DNA from: Prorocentrum cordatum
Taxonomy: Eukaryota; Sar; Dinophyceae; Prorocentrales; Prorocentraceae
DNA: 64,000 nucleotides
Assembly (NCBI GenBank): GCA_963575745.1
Contig: CAUYUJ010009779.1
Span: 520,001 to 584,000, forward strand
Direction of reading: 5' to 3'
In this document: piece by piece, positions 41,300 to 53,374 of the stretch
Layout: each line of letters starts with the position of its first letter
Numbering within the stretch: the first letter of the stretch is position 1
Made by a program: the position numbers and the translations under genes
Notes under the pieces: model-generated
Database searches by the model: none
Seen by the model: the letters and a program-made list of their open reading frames with translations, nothing else
What the model was told of the DNA's origin: nothing

Positions 41300-43684
41300 C
41301 GCCTCGTCCTTCTCCCGTTCCCCCCACAAGGAGGATGTACAAGGAGGCGGGAGGAACGAGGAACAGAGGATATATGCGGGGCCAAGCGGACACACGCCTG
41401 AAAAAAACACGATTGTCGGCATGCTTCGCAAGAGTTGCTGCTGTGAGATGGGCTGGTGGGGATACGCGAAGCGTAAAGAATTCAGTAAGGCATGCGCTAA
41501 TTATCCGTAGAATATGTCGCAACATTGCATGCCGTAGTCTTTTTTGGGAATGTCGGGATGTCTGCCCAGCTGGTGATCTCGAAGTTGGTAGTCTTCTCCA
41601 GCTGCGTTGTCTTATGGTCAATACCCAACGCCATCCTCGCAACTACTGTGTATGCAGCACCGATCCTGTTTGTGTCAGTCGTGTTGAAGGTATCCAAGTT
41701 CCTGCGTTGTATAATAATATTGAATAACCAAGGGCATTGAAATAATGACGCTTGGCGTTATCGGTGATCTTGTCGCGCTGGAACGCCGTCTTACGAAGTG
41801 GTGTAGTAGCCTCCTTTAAAGCAAGTGCACGTGCTGCCGCTTCTTGGGTAAAATCGGCCCGATCATGTACCATTGCGCCCAAAACTTTGAGCGATCGCGT
41901 GATAATGACTGTCGTACCCATGTCCGTGTATTTGTCTTGTCAATATTCATTCGCCTCGGAATTATTGGTCCATCCTTGTTGCTTGCGAAGATGAGGAAGT
42001 TTGGCTTGGTAGTGTTGATGGTGAATCCTCGCGATCGTGTCGTTCGTATCAGAATCCCCCTCATGGTTTTGATTGCAAATTGATCGCGTTGCCCTCGGTG
42101 GCCGTGGCCATAGCTTTCGCGTCGTAGACAAAGTATGTCGTGATATGCTGGACTTCTGGATTCGTGCAGAATGCTGGTACGCTGCCTGGTGTTCGCACAG
42201 TGGCGTCCGCTATGATCGCCTCTTCATGGTAGTCTTTCGTAACTGCAGACACCAGCGCGTTGAAGGTGAAATCGGCTATAGGTACTCCCGGTCATGTTCC
42301 TAGCCTTGGCGCTGCGTAGTCTGAGCCGCGCTCGGTGAAGAACCGCGCGTTGCGGCGGGCTTCGGTCAGCATCGAGAGCAGATGCTTGTTGTCTATGTGG
42401 GTGCTGACGACGTCGTTGTTGTTCATGAGGGTCTGTATTGCCGGCTGAATGCATTGACGGAAGTCCATGCGGCCAATTAGGTTGTGGATGTCGTCGGTGT
42501 TCACCTGCCTGTCGCGTACCAGGCTCGAGGCAACCTTGTGAAAGGCAGCTTTCAGGTCGAACACGACCATGATGAGGTTGGTTCCTTCCGCGGCTGCTAG
42601 GTTGAGGGCCAGTCGCATTATAAGGCGGCCGCAGTCCGTGCTGTAATGGCTTCGGCCCCCCATCTGCTTGCTGAAGAAAAGCCCAGGTAACATATCCTTC
42701 ATGCACTGTCGTATGTAGCTGTAGTGATGCTTAGTGATGGTGTTGGCCAGCGATATCGATCGGTGGTATTGTAGCGTCTCTTCGGCCCCTTTTCCCACCC
42801 AGAAATGTGTCAGTCGCGATCCCTTGGGTGTCACTGCTTCTCGGATGGGCAGTGCAGTCTTTGAAATTAGCGGGCGCATGTGGCGTGCCATGTCCCGAGG
42901 TGCCGCGTGGGCAAGGTCGTCGGTAACTTCGTCAGGTCCTGCAGCTCGTCCGGGTTTGCACCGTGCTGCTTGTTCTTCGAGCTCGCATACGCTAGCGAAG
43001 TTGTCGATGCTTCGGATCGTGCACTTATCGCAGATGTCGTCGGTGTTGTTGTTTTGCTCGGTTATGTGAGTCTTTGTCATGAGAACTGCAGCGTCTATGT
43101 CGTCAAAGCGGTGGACGACTTCCGCGTGCTTTGCTGCCGCACCTGTAACAATCTCGCCGTTGTTGTTCACCATCGTAGGATATGCCCGTGCGTTGCATCG
43201 CGTCCGCCCTCCAAGCAATAGTAGCTCCCGTACTCGTTTCCATTCGTCGCATGGCTCGGTGTTGTGCCTCGCTTCTGCTGCAATTGTGGCTTGCTGGTCG
43301 ATGCACTCGTTGGAATCGCCGTTGGCCATTCGTGATGATGCGTTGCGAATATAGTGGTGCCGCTCTCGTGCAGCGAAGAGAACAACCGTTGTAGCCGTTG
43401 CTGATGTTAGCCCGTTGTGCGCCGATCGCAAGCCGCATGAGTCCATTGTAGTGCTGATCCATGTATTTTGTCGATGAGCCTCTTGTCGGGTGTGCGAATG
43501 CGTAAGCGATCTCCTTGATCACTCTTCTGGTCACTGTGTGCTGCTTTTGTCCATGCTGCGCTGCTTCCCGGAGTAGCTTGGCAAGCCGTCGTCGGTCGAT
43601 GATAAACTCGAGGGTCTGGTCGGAAATGTACTCCTGCATCCTCTTGTGCTGGCGATTGGGAAGTGCTGCGGTGGCTGCCTCCAT
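41300..43684 (-). pseudogene. LINE-type reverse transcriptase relic
   Basis: The best frame (43446-42292) shows PGRAAGPDEVTDDLAHAAP, TLQYHRSISLANTITKH, FSKQMGGRSHYSTDCGRL and LIMVVFDLKAAFHKV (motif A, catalytic Asp near 42558), in the order of a LINE RT. Motif C follows in another frame as TTYFVYDAKAMA (42140-42110). Where FVDD is expected, the first Asp codon is TAC (Tyr, 42124-42126). Downstream come GFTINTTKPNFLIFASN (about 42020) and the thumb segment SLKVLGAMVHDRADF and YSILLYNAGTW (41900-41690). It would make cDNA by target-primed reverse transcription. The copy is dead, with several frame changes and a lost catalytic residue. Confidence 0.75.
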
Positions 43685-43967
43685 GATGCTGAGCGTGTAG
43701 AAGTATGCGCGCTGGTCAAGGCTGGTCTACCAGCCAGGGATCACGTTCGCTTCATGCACCTGCTTGAATTTGTTGATCGCCCCCTCGTCCGTCAGCTTTG
43801 TTCTGTCGGTCTTGGGAAACAACTGCTTGCTGGTCCTGGTCGGCATTTGGCAAGCCACCTGTGCAAGCACTTGTGTGTGATCCTCTCGTGGTTGGTCTGC
43901 TTTGGCTTGCTTTTGCATCGTCTCAAGGTCTGGCCATTGTGGAGCATGTCGCCACGGCATGATACAG

Positions 43968-44700
43968 TCATTCGCTTAACATGATGTAACCAATGCGGTG
44001 CCCATGTCCATGGGCATATGTCCATGTATGGTGGTCATTGCCGTCAGATATATGGGCATTGACGATAGGCATGTGCGCAGACGCAGCCAATTCGCGTAGC
44101 CGCTGTCCGTAGACCTGCGGATCAAACACATTTTGATGTCGTAGATCCCACTCTCCCGTTTGCACCGATGCGGGTTATGGACGGGTTTAACTTCGACGCT
44201 TGCTTTGTTATGTACTCCCAGAACTCATTTCGTTATTTAGCGTTCTTCTTTTGGTGCGGAGCGTGCGCAACAAACGCAATGTGGCGGGGCGCCTTTGCTT
44301 GATTCCGCACAATGGGTAGTCGTGGCCTGGCTGCGATAACGTGAAAATCCGATGGCTGAAAGTTAACGGCCCCGTTGGTGTCGTAGCGTATGGTGGCGCA
44401 AGACTGGCCCACAATTCGCAACCGCACTTGCAAGTGTGGTGTGGGCTGCTGATCATGTGGTGACCGTTGCCGGTTGCTGCTCGTCGCTGGTTCCTTCCTT
44501 TCCGCACCCCAATGATGTGTACTCTGCGATATTGTAGCTGACGTGACATGATCGGCCCCCGCCACTCGTTGGTCAATCTTCCTGCCCTGGCAATATTTCT
44601 GGACTGTCGGCTCCGACTCTCTGGTGCTTCCGGCGTTGTAGGTCATGAGGTTGATCTTGGTCGACGCTGAGATGCTACTATTGTCCGCCGGTGCTAGCAT
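43968..44700 (-). pseudogene. AP-type endonuclease relic of the LINE-like element
   Basis: It opens with INLMTYNAGS (Asn near 44637, the usual start of the EEP fold). It continues with VRLRIVGQSCATIRYDTNGA and HIAFVAHAPH, and ends in another frame (44165-43968) with PIVNAHISDGNDHHTWTYAH and GHRIGYIML. In active enzymes the last motif is RIDY. Here the Asp codon is GGT (Gly, near 43991), so a catalytic residue is gone. EEP endonucleases nick the target DNA to prime reverse transcription. Confidence 0.7.
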
Positions 44701-44879
44701 GTAGTCGGGCTTGGCGTCGCGCTTCCTGTCCTCGTAGATGAGGTTGATGTCTTGCTTGGCTGGATACGCGTGTCAATATGGGTGTTTTTGTCCAGTATTT
44801 TCCCCCGCTGATAAGATTTGCTGGTAGTGGTAGCAGGTCGGGAGCTCCATGGGATTTTGTTGGCGGGCTCGTTCTTCTC

Positions 44880-45300
44880 GTGTTTCTCCCGCTTGCGCTT
44901 TAATTCGCAATCAGCAAGTTCGTTCCACGGCGTCCCTTGATGGCTCGGCACGCGGTGGAGGTCGACGCTGGCAATGGTACTGGCGCAAGCGATTACAAGC
45001 ATGAAGTACATGGCGAGGTCGTGGTATGCGGTCCAGGTTGTGGTTCCATGTCATATGTCGATGACCGTCTTGCAGTCTGCAAAGATGTTGACATGCTGGG
45101 GTTCGTTCGCCGCTATGATCCACATGAGTTTGTGTTACTGCCACGATATCGCCTTCGTTGTTGGTGTATGCGCTGCTGTTGAGGTCCATGCTGTGGCTGT
45201 CGCTGACGATGCCGCAGTAAGCGCCCTGAGTGTACGCTCTTCAAACATATTAGCTTCCTGCAGAAGTATGAAACACCAGGGGCAACTGTCTTTCTTCTTA
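44880..45300 (-). pseudogene. RNase H relic upstream of the endonuclease
   Basis: In neighbouring minus frames I see GAYCGIVSDSHSMDL and SAYTNNEGDIVAVTQTH (about 45225-45130, possible first strand and Glu helix), NIFADCKTVIDI (about 45090-45060, matching the core Asp motif) and VDLHRVPSHQGTPWNELAD (44965-44910, the C-terminal His and Asp signature). The last two are convincing. The domain ends about 270 bases before the endonuclease start. Either this family carries RNase H ahead of the endonuclease, or it is the tail of another element. Confidence 0.6.
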
Positions 45301-45399
45301 GTATTGTCGGACGCGCCCGTGCAGTATGCATTCGCATTGTGTCTGTTGTTGCCATTGGGGGTCGAGTCGAGGGCGCATCGCGCCGCAGGGTGCAGGTCG

Positions 45400-47985
45400 T
45401 CGCCGAAGACATTATGTTACATGGTCGGTGCTGGTGTTGCTTGTATCATCGCCTGCAAGCTGCTGGCGTTGACGAGGTCGCACTTGGTGTTGAGCTGTCA
45501 GTGGTTAGTGCTGTATTGGGGTAGTGCTTGTTGTCGCGGTCCTTCTTGGTCGATTGCTTGCGTTGCTACACAGTATGTTCTTGGTTGTTTGGGTTGGCCC
45601 TGATTTGGTTTAATTCTGAACGGTTGCGTGGCTCTGTCTGTGAACGTAGTCGAGCTGCTTTCGTTGCTTTGTGGCTGCCCCTGCCTATGCCGTCGCGGCT
45701 GTCGGAATGGTAGCATTGCGGTCCGTTTATCTTGCGTTGTCTTGTTGTGGTAGTCCGCTCTTTGCCGTGCTGCTACCCCGGCGCCCTGGGATGCTGTCCG
45801 GGCTGCCGTCTTATCGTCGTCGGCTTGCACCGTGTGCTGTGAGTCGTTAGTAGGTTGTGTCACTAGTTGTTGTGCATGCTGGTTGTCGGTTGACGTGTTC
45901 TGTGATCTCGTCATTCGTTGTTGGGATGGTGGGCCTGTCGGTCGTTGAGTCGGCGTGTTTATCGCAGGGTCGGTGTGGATTCGGCTCGTTGAAGGTCGTG
46001 GAATCATGGTAGTGGGCGCGCTTGTTTGGCCTCCATGCACCAACTTCAAGTGGGGTTCGTGGCTGCCTCACCTCGCCCCGCCATGGCTAGGGGTCGCTGT
46101 GCCCTCGGCGGGGGTTCTGCTCTCGGCGAGGTATGTCACGTCTATCCTGCGCTCCGCCTCTCGCGCGCTCGGGCGGGCTCCACCTCCGCCTCGGGGACGG
46201 CGCGGGTGGCGAGCTAGGGCGCGCGGCGGGGGCGCGGGCAGTGGCCGTCCTACCCCCCCCCCCCCCGCCCTTCGAGCCCGTCTCGAAGTTTGATCCGTTC
46301 CTCCTGAGGACAGCGTTGACGTGCACGCGCGTGGGTTGGTTGCGGCTGTCGGGCGCGTCGTCGTTGTCGTCGTCGATGTTGGTCGTCGCGCCGGCAAGAC
46401 AACTGAATCGGTTGTGCAAGGCATCCGTGATGGTCGTTGTAGGTGTCTCTGATGTTGTCGTTGGCTCCGTAGTGCAGGTCGTCGTTTGCACTGTAGTTGT
46501 TGTGGACTTGATCCGTCGGGTCGGGCCTCGGTCTCCGCGTCGCGGTCGCGCTCCTCGTCGTCGCGGTCGTTGGGATGTCCTGTCGATGTGCAGGTCGTTG
46601 AGGAATTTCTCCTCGACGTTGTCGAATTCGCTCCACTGAATAGCATTGTGTAGCCATCGAGTTGGTGCATTCCAAAATTGCGGCGTCTCTGGGACAAACT
46701 GGCTAGTCGCCTTATGTCTGCTGCGTGCAGGAGGTCAATCGAGTCGCAGTGGACTGTGCGCCGCTGGTCTCGCTGGCTCCCGCCTTGGTGGCGTTGCGCT
46801 TATGAACGCACTGCCTTGAGTATTGGCATTGCCGTGCTGGCCTCGGGGATTCCCCGAGATCCATCTTCGTTTCCTTGGTTGGTTGTCGCGGGGGCGGCTC
46901 GGCTAGAGGCCCCCGCCCTCGGAGTCGCTTGGCCTGGCCCCTGGTCGAAGGGGCCGTGCAAGTAGATTGCCCACTGCTCTCGGCTCTATCCCTCCTCGGA
47001 AGTTGGGTGCTGCTTCGTTTTTCTTGCTTTAAACATGCGTTTGTTTTTTTTGCTTCGCGAATATGTTATTGGTTGGTCGAGCTGGTTGCGTTGGCGCCAG
47101 GGGGTCGAGGTGAGCTGTCCCCGAAGCGCGCGCTTCAGCGTCGCCCCGGGCCCTATTTCGCCCCGGTGGAGATGTTGGCGGGGCCGTCGGGCTGTCTGCT
47201 GTCGCCGCGCGGGTAGAACGGCATCGGCCCTCGGGCTGCGCGCTAGCGTCGAGATAGCTCCCAGGCGCATTATTCTTAGTCTCTTGGATGCGACCGCAAG
47301 CTTTGCTTGCTGGCGTGGTGCTCGGACTCTCCGCCTGGGCCAGCAGCCCCCCGCCGGGCTCAATCCTTCTCATGTTTTGTGGCGACGTTGGGTCGTCAGA
47401 TCCATCGTGGCAGTCCGCTGGCATCGGCAATCGATCTATTGGGCATGTGAATCCATTCTCAGCGTCGTGCATGCGGACCTGGCGCGTTGGTCGTTCGCGC
47501 GATTTGCTGCTTCTGAGAGCTGCCTTGGCTCTTTTCGGCGGGGCTGACTGCGCTCTGTCATTTGCTGCTTCTGAGAGCTGACTTGGCTATTTTCGGCGGG
47601 GCTGACCGTGCTCTGTCGGGTGTGCCGAGTGAAAAAGCGGTGGAGGCTCGATGAGCTGCAAGGGAACTGTCGGCGTGATGCTGTCGATATTCGTCCTTCG
47701 CGGCGCTGTTGGCGTCTCGCTTTCTTCGTCTCGACTGATGTCTGTCAGCATGGTCGTTGCGGGTTGTTAGTTCACACGCACGTCGTCTTCGTTGATTCCG
47801 GGTGGTGCTGAAAAAGCAAGTGCTGGTGGGGAAAAATATTTCATTGGGTCGAACTGCAGGTTGGTTGGGGCCGGGGTTGGTTGTTCGGCAGGTGGCGCGG
47901 GGCTTGCAGGCGGCGTCGGGGTCAACGTTGCATCTTCGTCTTCAATGTTGTCTCGAAGGTGGTCGTCGGGGCCGAGGTTTGGCAT
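45400..47985 (-). other. Low-complexity linker between coiled coil and RNase H
   Basis: Minus frames at 46049-45498, 46697-46068, 47472-47029 and 47985-47767 encode Gln/Thr/Asn/Arg-rich or Pro/Thr-rich sequence without recognised domains. Composition matches the adjacent coiled-coil and RNase H regions, so it is probably part of the same element, broken by many frame changes. Two near-identical GAGAGCTG-(C/A)-CTTGGCT-NTTTTCGGCGGGGCTGA stretches lie at 47515-47610. Confidence 0.35.
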
Positions 47986-48066
47986 GGGCGCCCAGTGACT
48001 GTCGCTCGTTCGTGGCGCATCGAGGCTAACAGTGCTTCTTCTTGGTGCGCTGCTGGTTGTGGGGTG

Positions 48067-50000
48067 CTAAATGCTATTCTTGGATCGTTTAGTGGTGAAT
48101 TTGGTGGTGCTTGTTCCGCGGGCGGTCGTGGTGCCAGGCCAAGCTGGGCGAGGCTGAAGTCGATGCTGCCTGTCGCGCCTGCGTTCGAGATCACGCTGGC
48201 GGCACTGGTTGTCCATTCTTCTTTTGCACGGGGTAGTGTCGGAGCGTGGCTGGGTGAACTCGCGCGGCGCGAATGAGCGCAGCGCGACCCCCATCTCCTC
48301 GTCGATTCGCTGCTGCTCGATGTTGGCCAGGCATTGCCGTCGCGTTTCTTCTATGCCCCGTCCAATGTCGTGCTCCACCTCGCGGATGATCTCCGCTTCC
48401 ATTTCCTCGTTCTTGATCGGCTCCTTCTTGAGCGCCCGTTCAAGAGCTCGATATTGGTAGTCGCGCTGTGACTTTTCCCCCGCGATAGTAGCATGTTGTT
48501 GACGTAGTTCTTCATGATATTGCATCGCGAGCTCATGTACTTGAAGTTGTTGTCGTTGTTCGTGTTGTCGCACTAATTCATGCGTGCGTTGGCGGTAAGT
48601 TCTGCGCTGCTCTTCGTGCACGTCGTGATTGCGCTTTGCAGCGCACTCTTCGCCTCGGGTAAGTCTGCTCGTTTCTTATCCACGAGTGTGCGTGATGTTA
48701 TGCTCGGCCGTCACCCTTTCGTAATGCGCGTTCGTGCTCTGCAATATTGCACATTGATTTCCACGTTGCGGTCTGGGCGCCCTGCTGGTTCAGACGGTCT
48801 TCTACTTGCGCCATCTGTCGACGTAGTTGCTGTTGCTCCTGTTGCAACTGCTCGTGCTGATGATGGAGTGCTCGTTTGAACGGTAGCTGTGCTTCGCGCC
48901 TTGCTCGCATGTCCTTCTCTTTTCAGCCGTGCCCCCCGGCGATCCTGGACTGCATGTCCCCAAATTTGATCAGCGCATCCTCCTGCATATTCGCCTTGCG
49001 ATGCCCCTGTCCCTCCCTGTATAATTCTCGTTGTTTCTCGAGCTTCGCTCTGTGCTCCTTCTGCGTGTGCGTGGCCTCCGCGGCAACAGCTCTCGCCTCC
49101 TCGATGTCCTGTCTTGCCTTCGGATTATGCCTCATGCTCTGCTGTTCGAAGTAGCCCCCCCTATCGCTTCAGAGCCTTCTTCGTGCTGTCCAGGTTCCTG
49201 GCGGCCATCTCCGCCTTGAGCTCTCTATGCTCGTGCTTCGCGGCCTGGATCTCTTCGTCTTCCTTCTTGCTTCGACGCTCGTCCTTGCGGATGTTGGCGC
49301 AGCGCTCGCCGCGGAAGAATTGGAGGTGGCGCTGATGCTGTACGTGCTCTTCTTGCCGCGTGCCCAGGCGCTTGTGGAGTTCCTAGGTTTCCCTTGTATC
49401 ATATTGTCCATCGCCCACTTGGCTCCGCTGTGCTTTCTGATCTTGCCGATGTGGATGTGGCGTCTTCTCGCAAATTCCACTTTTCGTCTCTACGCCTCTA
49501 CCTGAATCCGGCGTCTCGAGCTTTCAGCTCCTGCACTCAGTCGTTCGCGAATAGATCGCTGACCTTTTGCTTCCGTGATTAGAGCCTTGATCTCAAGTGC
49601 ATCTACGTCGGACGTCACCACTTGATCGTTCCATCATTTGACTTGTTCTGCGATCGCTCTTCTCTTCTTGTTGACCACGTCCAACTCCTCTCTGTAGATT
49701 GTTATATCTTTCATTCGGCTCGATGGTCAGGTTATATCATAAATTTCGTAAATTCTCATTCATCGATGAGTCGTCGTGCGTCGACTCCTGCCTGTCGGGC
49801 CCCAGCAAGCTGATCAGCAAGCCTTCCGAGCCTCGCCGCCTTGGTATGCTTCCACATGCGGCGGAGCTCCGTCTCGTGAGGGGGGTAGGAGAAGGCCTCA
49901 TGGTTGACTGCCCTGACCTCCGAACTCGGGATGAACTCGTCGATCATGTCCTGCTGCTTCGTGTAGGCGAAGTCTTGCATCTGTATCGCATCGCTTGTGT
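48067..50000 (-). pseudogene. Coiled-coil protein relic, possible LINE ORF1
   Basis: Successive minus frames give heptad-like, Glu/Gln/Arg/Lys-rich helix: 49980-49756 (ELRRMWKHTKAARLGRLADQ), 49135-48923 (ARQDIEEARAVAAEATHTQK), 48910-48698 (HEQLQQEQQQLRRQMAQVED) and 48621-48067 (RNA-binding-like basic end after HDIGRGIEETRRQCLANIEQ). Together they suggest one protein of some 600 residues, now broken. Many LINE ORF1 proteins start with a coiled coil that trimerises. The position 5' of the endonuclease and RT fits that role, but a host structural protein cannot be excluded. Confidence 0.45.
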
Positions 50001-50022
50001 GTTGTATAGCTGGCTAATTACC

Positions 50023-50740
50023 TCAGCTGGGGTCGTGGCGCCTTCTGGATGCGGACCGGGTCTTCTTCTTCCTCTGGTAGTAATTCTTCTGGTATGTGTT
50101 GTAGTGGTTGTGGTCGCTGCGTTGGTAGTGCCATTGTGGAACTCTCACCGATGACCTCCCTCGTGATGGTCTTCTCCATGGCCATGGCCGTGCTCCTACT
50201 GGCGGTTCCACTGCCATCATACTGTCTGTCTGGCTGAAGGCTGGACCTGGTCCAGCGGCTGAAGACCCTGCTCCTGTCCTCCTTTCCACTGATCCCTTTC
50301 GGTCCCGCCATCCTGTCCAGCGACCCCGCTGCGCCATCGTGCGCTGCTGGTGGCGCTTGGGCTGCTGGCTGCGCTGGGGCAGCTGCTGCTGGTTGCGCTG
50401 GTGCTGCTGCGCGGAATGGTGGTCGTTGAGGCAGTTGGTCGCCTCCACGACCCTGAGAAGAGTCCGCGTTGATGCGCGGCGGGCGCGCTCCCGCCTGTGC
50501 CAGGCGGGTTCCAGGGGCGCCGGGCCCCTCCCAGGCGCGCCTGCGGCGCGCGACAACAGGGCAGCAGCGGGCGGGGCGCGGCTGCGGCGGCGGCGAATGG
50601 CCGACCCGCCGCGGCGCGCGAGCCCGGCCCCGCGGGCGGAAGATCAGATCTGGTGTGAGCCGATCGGTCCCACGGGCGCGCCGATCGACCCCGAGCGGAG
50701 GATCGGTCGAGGCCCAGGCCCGCCAGAGGCCAGATGGATT
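50023..50740. other. Gln/Arg-rich frame and GC-rich stretch, nothing recognised
   Basis: A minus frame (50556-50023) rich in Gln, Arg and Ser precedes the coiled-coil region and may be the start of the LINE-like element. No domain is visible. Confidence 0.35.
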
Positions 50741-50744
50741 TCCC

Positions 50745-50845
50745 TTCCTCCTCCTCCTCCTCCTCCTCCTCCTCCTCCTCCTCTTCCTCCCCCTCTTCCT
50801 CCTCCTCCTCCTCCTCCTCCTCTTCCTCCTCCTCGTCCTGTCCCC
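50745..50845 (+). repeat. (CCT)n tract
   Basis: About 100 bases of CTC with TTC slips. Confidence 0.9.
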
Positions 50846-51009
50846 GTTGTCAGGAGGGAGGCGAAGTCTTTTTCAGCTCAGCAGCGGCAGCATTAGCGGC
50901 GCGCGTCCAGGCGCACCCCATCTGCGAGGCGTCTCTGACCGCTTGGCGTCGCGCAGGGGGGCAGGGGCAACGGGGGAAGGCTGCTCAGAGAAAGGCTGCT
51001 TCTTAGAGG

Positions 51010-52400
51010 GCGCCAGCCCCACACCGACACCCTGCAAAATGCTTTAGAATTCATGGGTTAAGAAATTCATAGTCTCAGAATTTGAATAAAAGCCCAGAAT
51101 GTCTATTCAAATCTTGGGATTTACATTGAAACATTACGAATAATCGAGACCCTGGCCGAAACCTTTGGTTTTCTTAAGCATCGCCTAGAGTGTACAGGCA
51201 AGGCCCGCGCCTTCTACAAAACAGGGGTGGTTCTAAGAACCCTTCCCCCTCTGCCCCCCCTCCGCGCGAGGCCGAAAGGGAAAGCGTGAAGCCTTTTGGG
51301 CTCAGCAACAGCGGCGGCGCGCGTCGCAGCGCACCCCGTCCGCGAGGCATCTCTCACCGCACCCGGAGAGGTCGGGTGATGAGGGTGGAGGAGGAAGAAA
51401 AGGCCAGAGAAGGAGAGGGAAAATGCGCCCGCGCCACATCTGTCATCCTACCCTCCCATACGTCCTTTCTCATTGCGTCACGTATTGATCGATCCGCCGA
51501 CTGGGGTGTCCTAAAAGACATTGGGGCCCGAATGGCAATTGGAACCTCTGACCGGCGACCGTTGGCTGCGCACCCGAAAAAGGAAGCTAAACCATACGAC
51601 TAACATATCAAATGTTTACAACTTGGCCGTGGCAACTGGAAATAATTTGTTGTGACCGACGGGAACAAAACACCAATCATGAAATGTGGCCACAGCTGAA
51701 GCGGGGACACGATTCGCAATGGACCGACAGCATTCGTTTAAGTTGTGAACAAAAAATCTAACACGTCAAACGATTTATTTCTGTGCGAAAGCAGTGCGCG
51801 TGTCAGCGTGTGAAAATGATGCGCGGCAGAGGCGGCACCAATGTTGCACATCGCCAAGAAACAAAAGACATGTGTACTCACATTGAATACGTGCCGAGAA
51901 GAAGCTGGATAACGAGGGTATTGGGCATGCATCTATGTTTTTTTGTCCTGCAGGGGCCTCGCAGCCAAAACTCGTTTCACCTCGGCATCCTGGTCATTGG
52001 CTCGTTGCTGGCTGGGACAAGGAGGATGGAACAGGGTGACTAGGGAGGAGGTCGAACTTGAAGGGTTTCTCATCTTGCTTGACACAGCAGAAAGTACAAT
52101 GCTTTGCGGGGGGGGGGCTGGCATATTCCAGGATAAACAAAAAGGACTTTGCAGACGGAGCGCCAAACCGGGATAAAAAGGTGCTCAAGCATGTTTGGGG
52201 GATGTCGGGTGATTTCGACAACTCCTGGACGCTTCTGCACGTCCCCGTGAACTTCTGGGGGTTCTCGAAATCTGCAGAAAAAAGCAAGCAAGACAGGGGA
52301 AGTGGATGAACGAAGGAGGGGCCGCTGTTGAGACAGGAAAAAGGTGTGTGAGGTTAGGACCGAAGGACCAGGAAAAAGACGACGGTAAAAGGTTCTAGAA
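51010..52400. other. No recognisable gene
   Basis: Mixed, less GC-rich sequence with no supportable coding region, TIR element or satellite. One CTTCTTAGA-type word lies at its left edge (about 50998). Confidence 0.45.
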
Positions 52401-52599
52401 CTTTACAAACAAAAATTGGAGCTCATCTGGGACTCGGGGTTGTTCGATGGATGTCGGAGGGCTTCCAGAAGAAAGAGAGCACGGAGGGTGGACGAGGAGG
52501 GGGAGGGGTCAGGAAAGGGGAGAAGAGAAATGATGTAATCCGCCGCTCCGGCGTGTGAGTTTCTGAGAGCGTGGGCTTGAACTCGCTCAAGCTTCGCTC

Positions 52600-53255
52600 T
52601 GCAAGGGGGGGGGGACGCGAACGACGAAAGAATTGACACGCAAGGCCTCCCCAATGCCGGGACCGCCCTCCCCCCTGCACCTTCCTCTCCGGCGCCCCCC
52701 CCCCCCTCTCTTCCTGCACCCCCCCTTCCTCTGCAATCTCCTCTCCGCCCCCCCCCCCCTCTTCTTGCACCCCCCCCCCGCCTCTGCACCTTCTCTTTCC
52801 TCCAGCTCCTCCCCCCCCCCTGCACTGCGCCCTGGACAGGAGAGAGGGGGGGGGGGGGGGGGAAGGAGGGGGGGAGGTGGGGGACAGGAGAGGGAGGGGG
52901 GGGGCAGGAGAAAGGAAGAGGGGGGGGAGAAGAGAGGGAGGGGCGGAGAGGGGGGGCGGTGAACAGGAGAGAGGGGGGGAGGGGGGACAGGAGAGAGGGG
53001 GGGAGGGGGAGAGGGGGAAAGGAGAGAGGAAGGGGGGGGGGAACGGAGAGAGGGGTGAGGGGGGAGGGAAGGGGAAAAGAGAGGAGGGGGGGGGAAGGAC
53101 AGAGAGGGGGGGGGGGACAGGAGAGGGGGGGGGGAGAGGGGCTGGAGGGGGGGGGGGGAGAGAGGGGGGGGGGGGGGGGGGCGGGGGGGGAAAAGAAGAG
53201 AGGGGGGGGGGCCAGGAGAGAGGGGGGGGGACAGGAAAGAGGAGGAGGGGGGTTT
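52600..53255 (+). repeat. C-rich then G-rich asymmetric tracts
   Basis: A CCCCCCCTCTTCCT-type tract (52640-52830) switches abruptly to a GGGGGGGAGAGAGG-type tract (52835-53255) on the same strand. The two could pair into a long imperfect hairpin, and the G runs could form quadruplexes. Confidence 0.85.
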
Positions 53256-53264
53256 GGAGGACCA

Positions 53265-53333
53265 TCTACATCACCATCACCATCACCATCGTCACATCAC
53301 CATCACCATCACCATCACCATCACCATCATCAC

Positions 53334-53374
<41 letters not shown>

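Larger units (their letters stand above)
36919..50000 (-). mobile_element. Large decayed LINE-like retroelement
   Basis: Read on the minus strand from 50.0 to 37 kb: a coiled-coil region (49980-48067), a Pro/Thr/Gln/Arg-rich linker (47985-45400), RNase H (about 45300-44880), AP-type endonuclease (44700-43968), reverse transcriptase with thumb (43684-41300), a foreign tandem array (41285-39262), zinc fingers (39223-38760) and a Gln/Asn/Asp-rich tail. Composition is even and unlike the flanking DNA, which supports one unit. Every domain is broken by frame changes. RNase H before the endonuclease is unusual, since most LINEs with RNase H have it after the RT. The element ends are not resolved. 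Confidence 0.6.

Noticed and set aside
39687-41727. CRISPR-like array of repeated CGAACGACTCACACCA units
   Set aside because: The spacers are not unique, units vary in length, and the array is a minisatellite inside an eukaryotic repeat.
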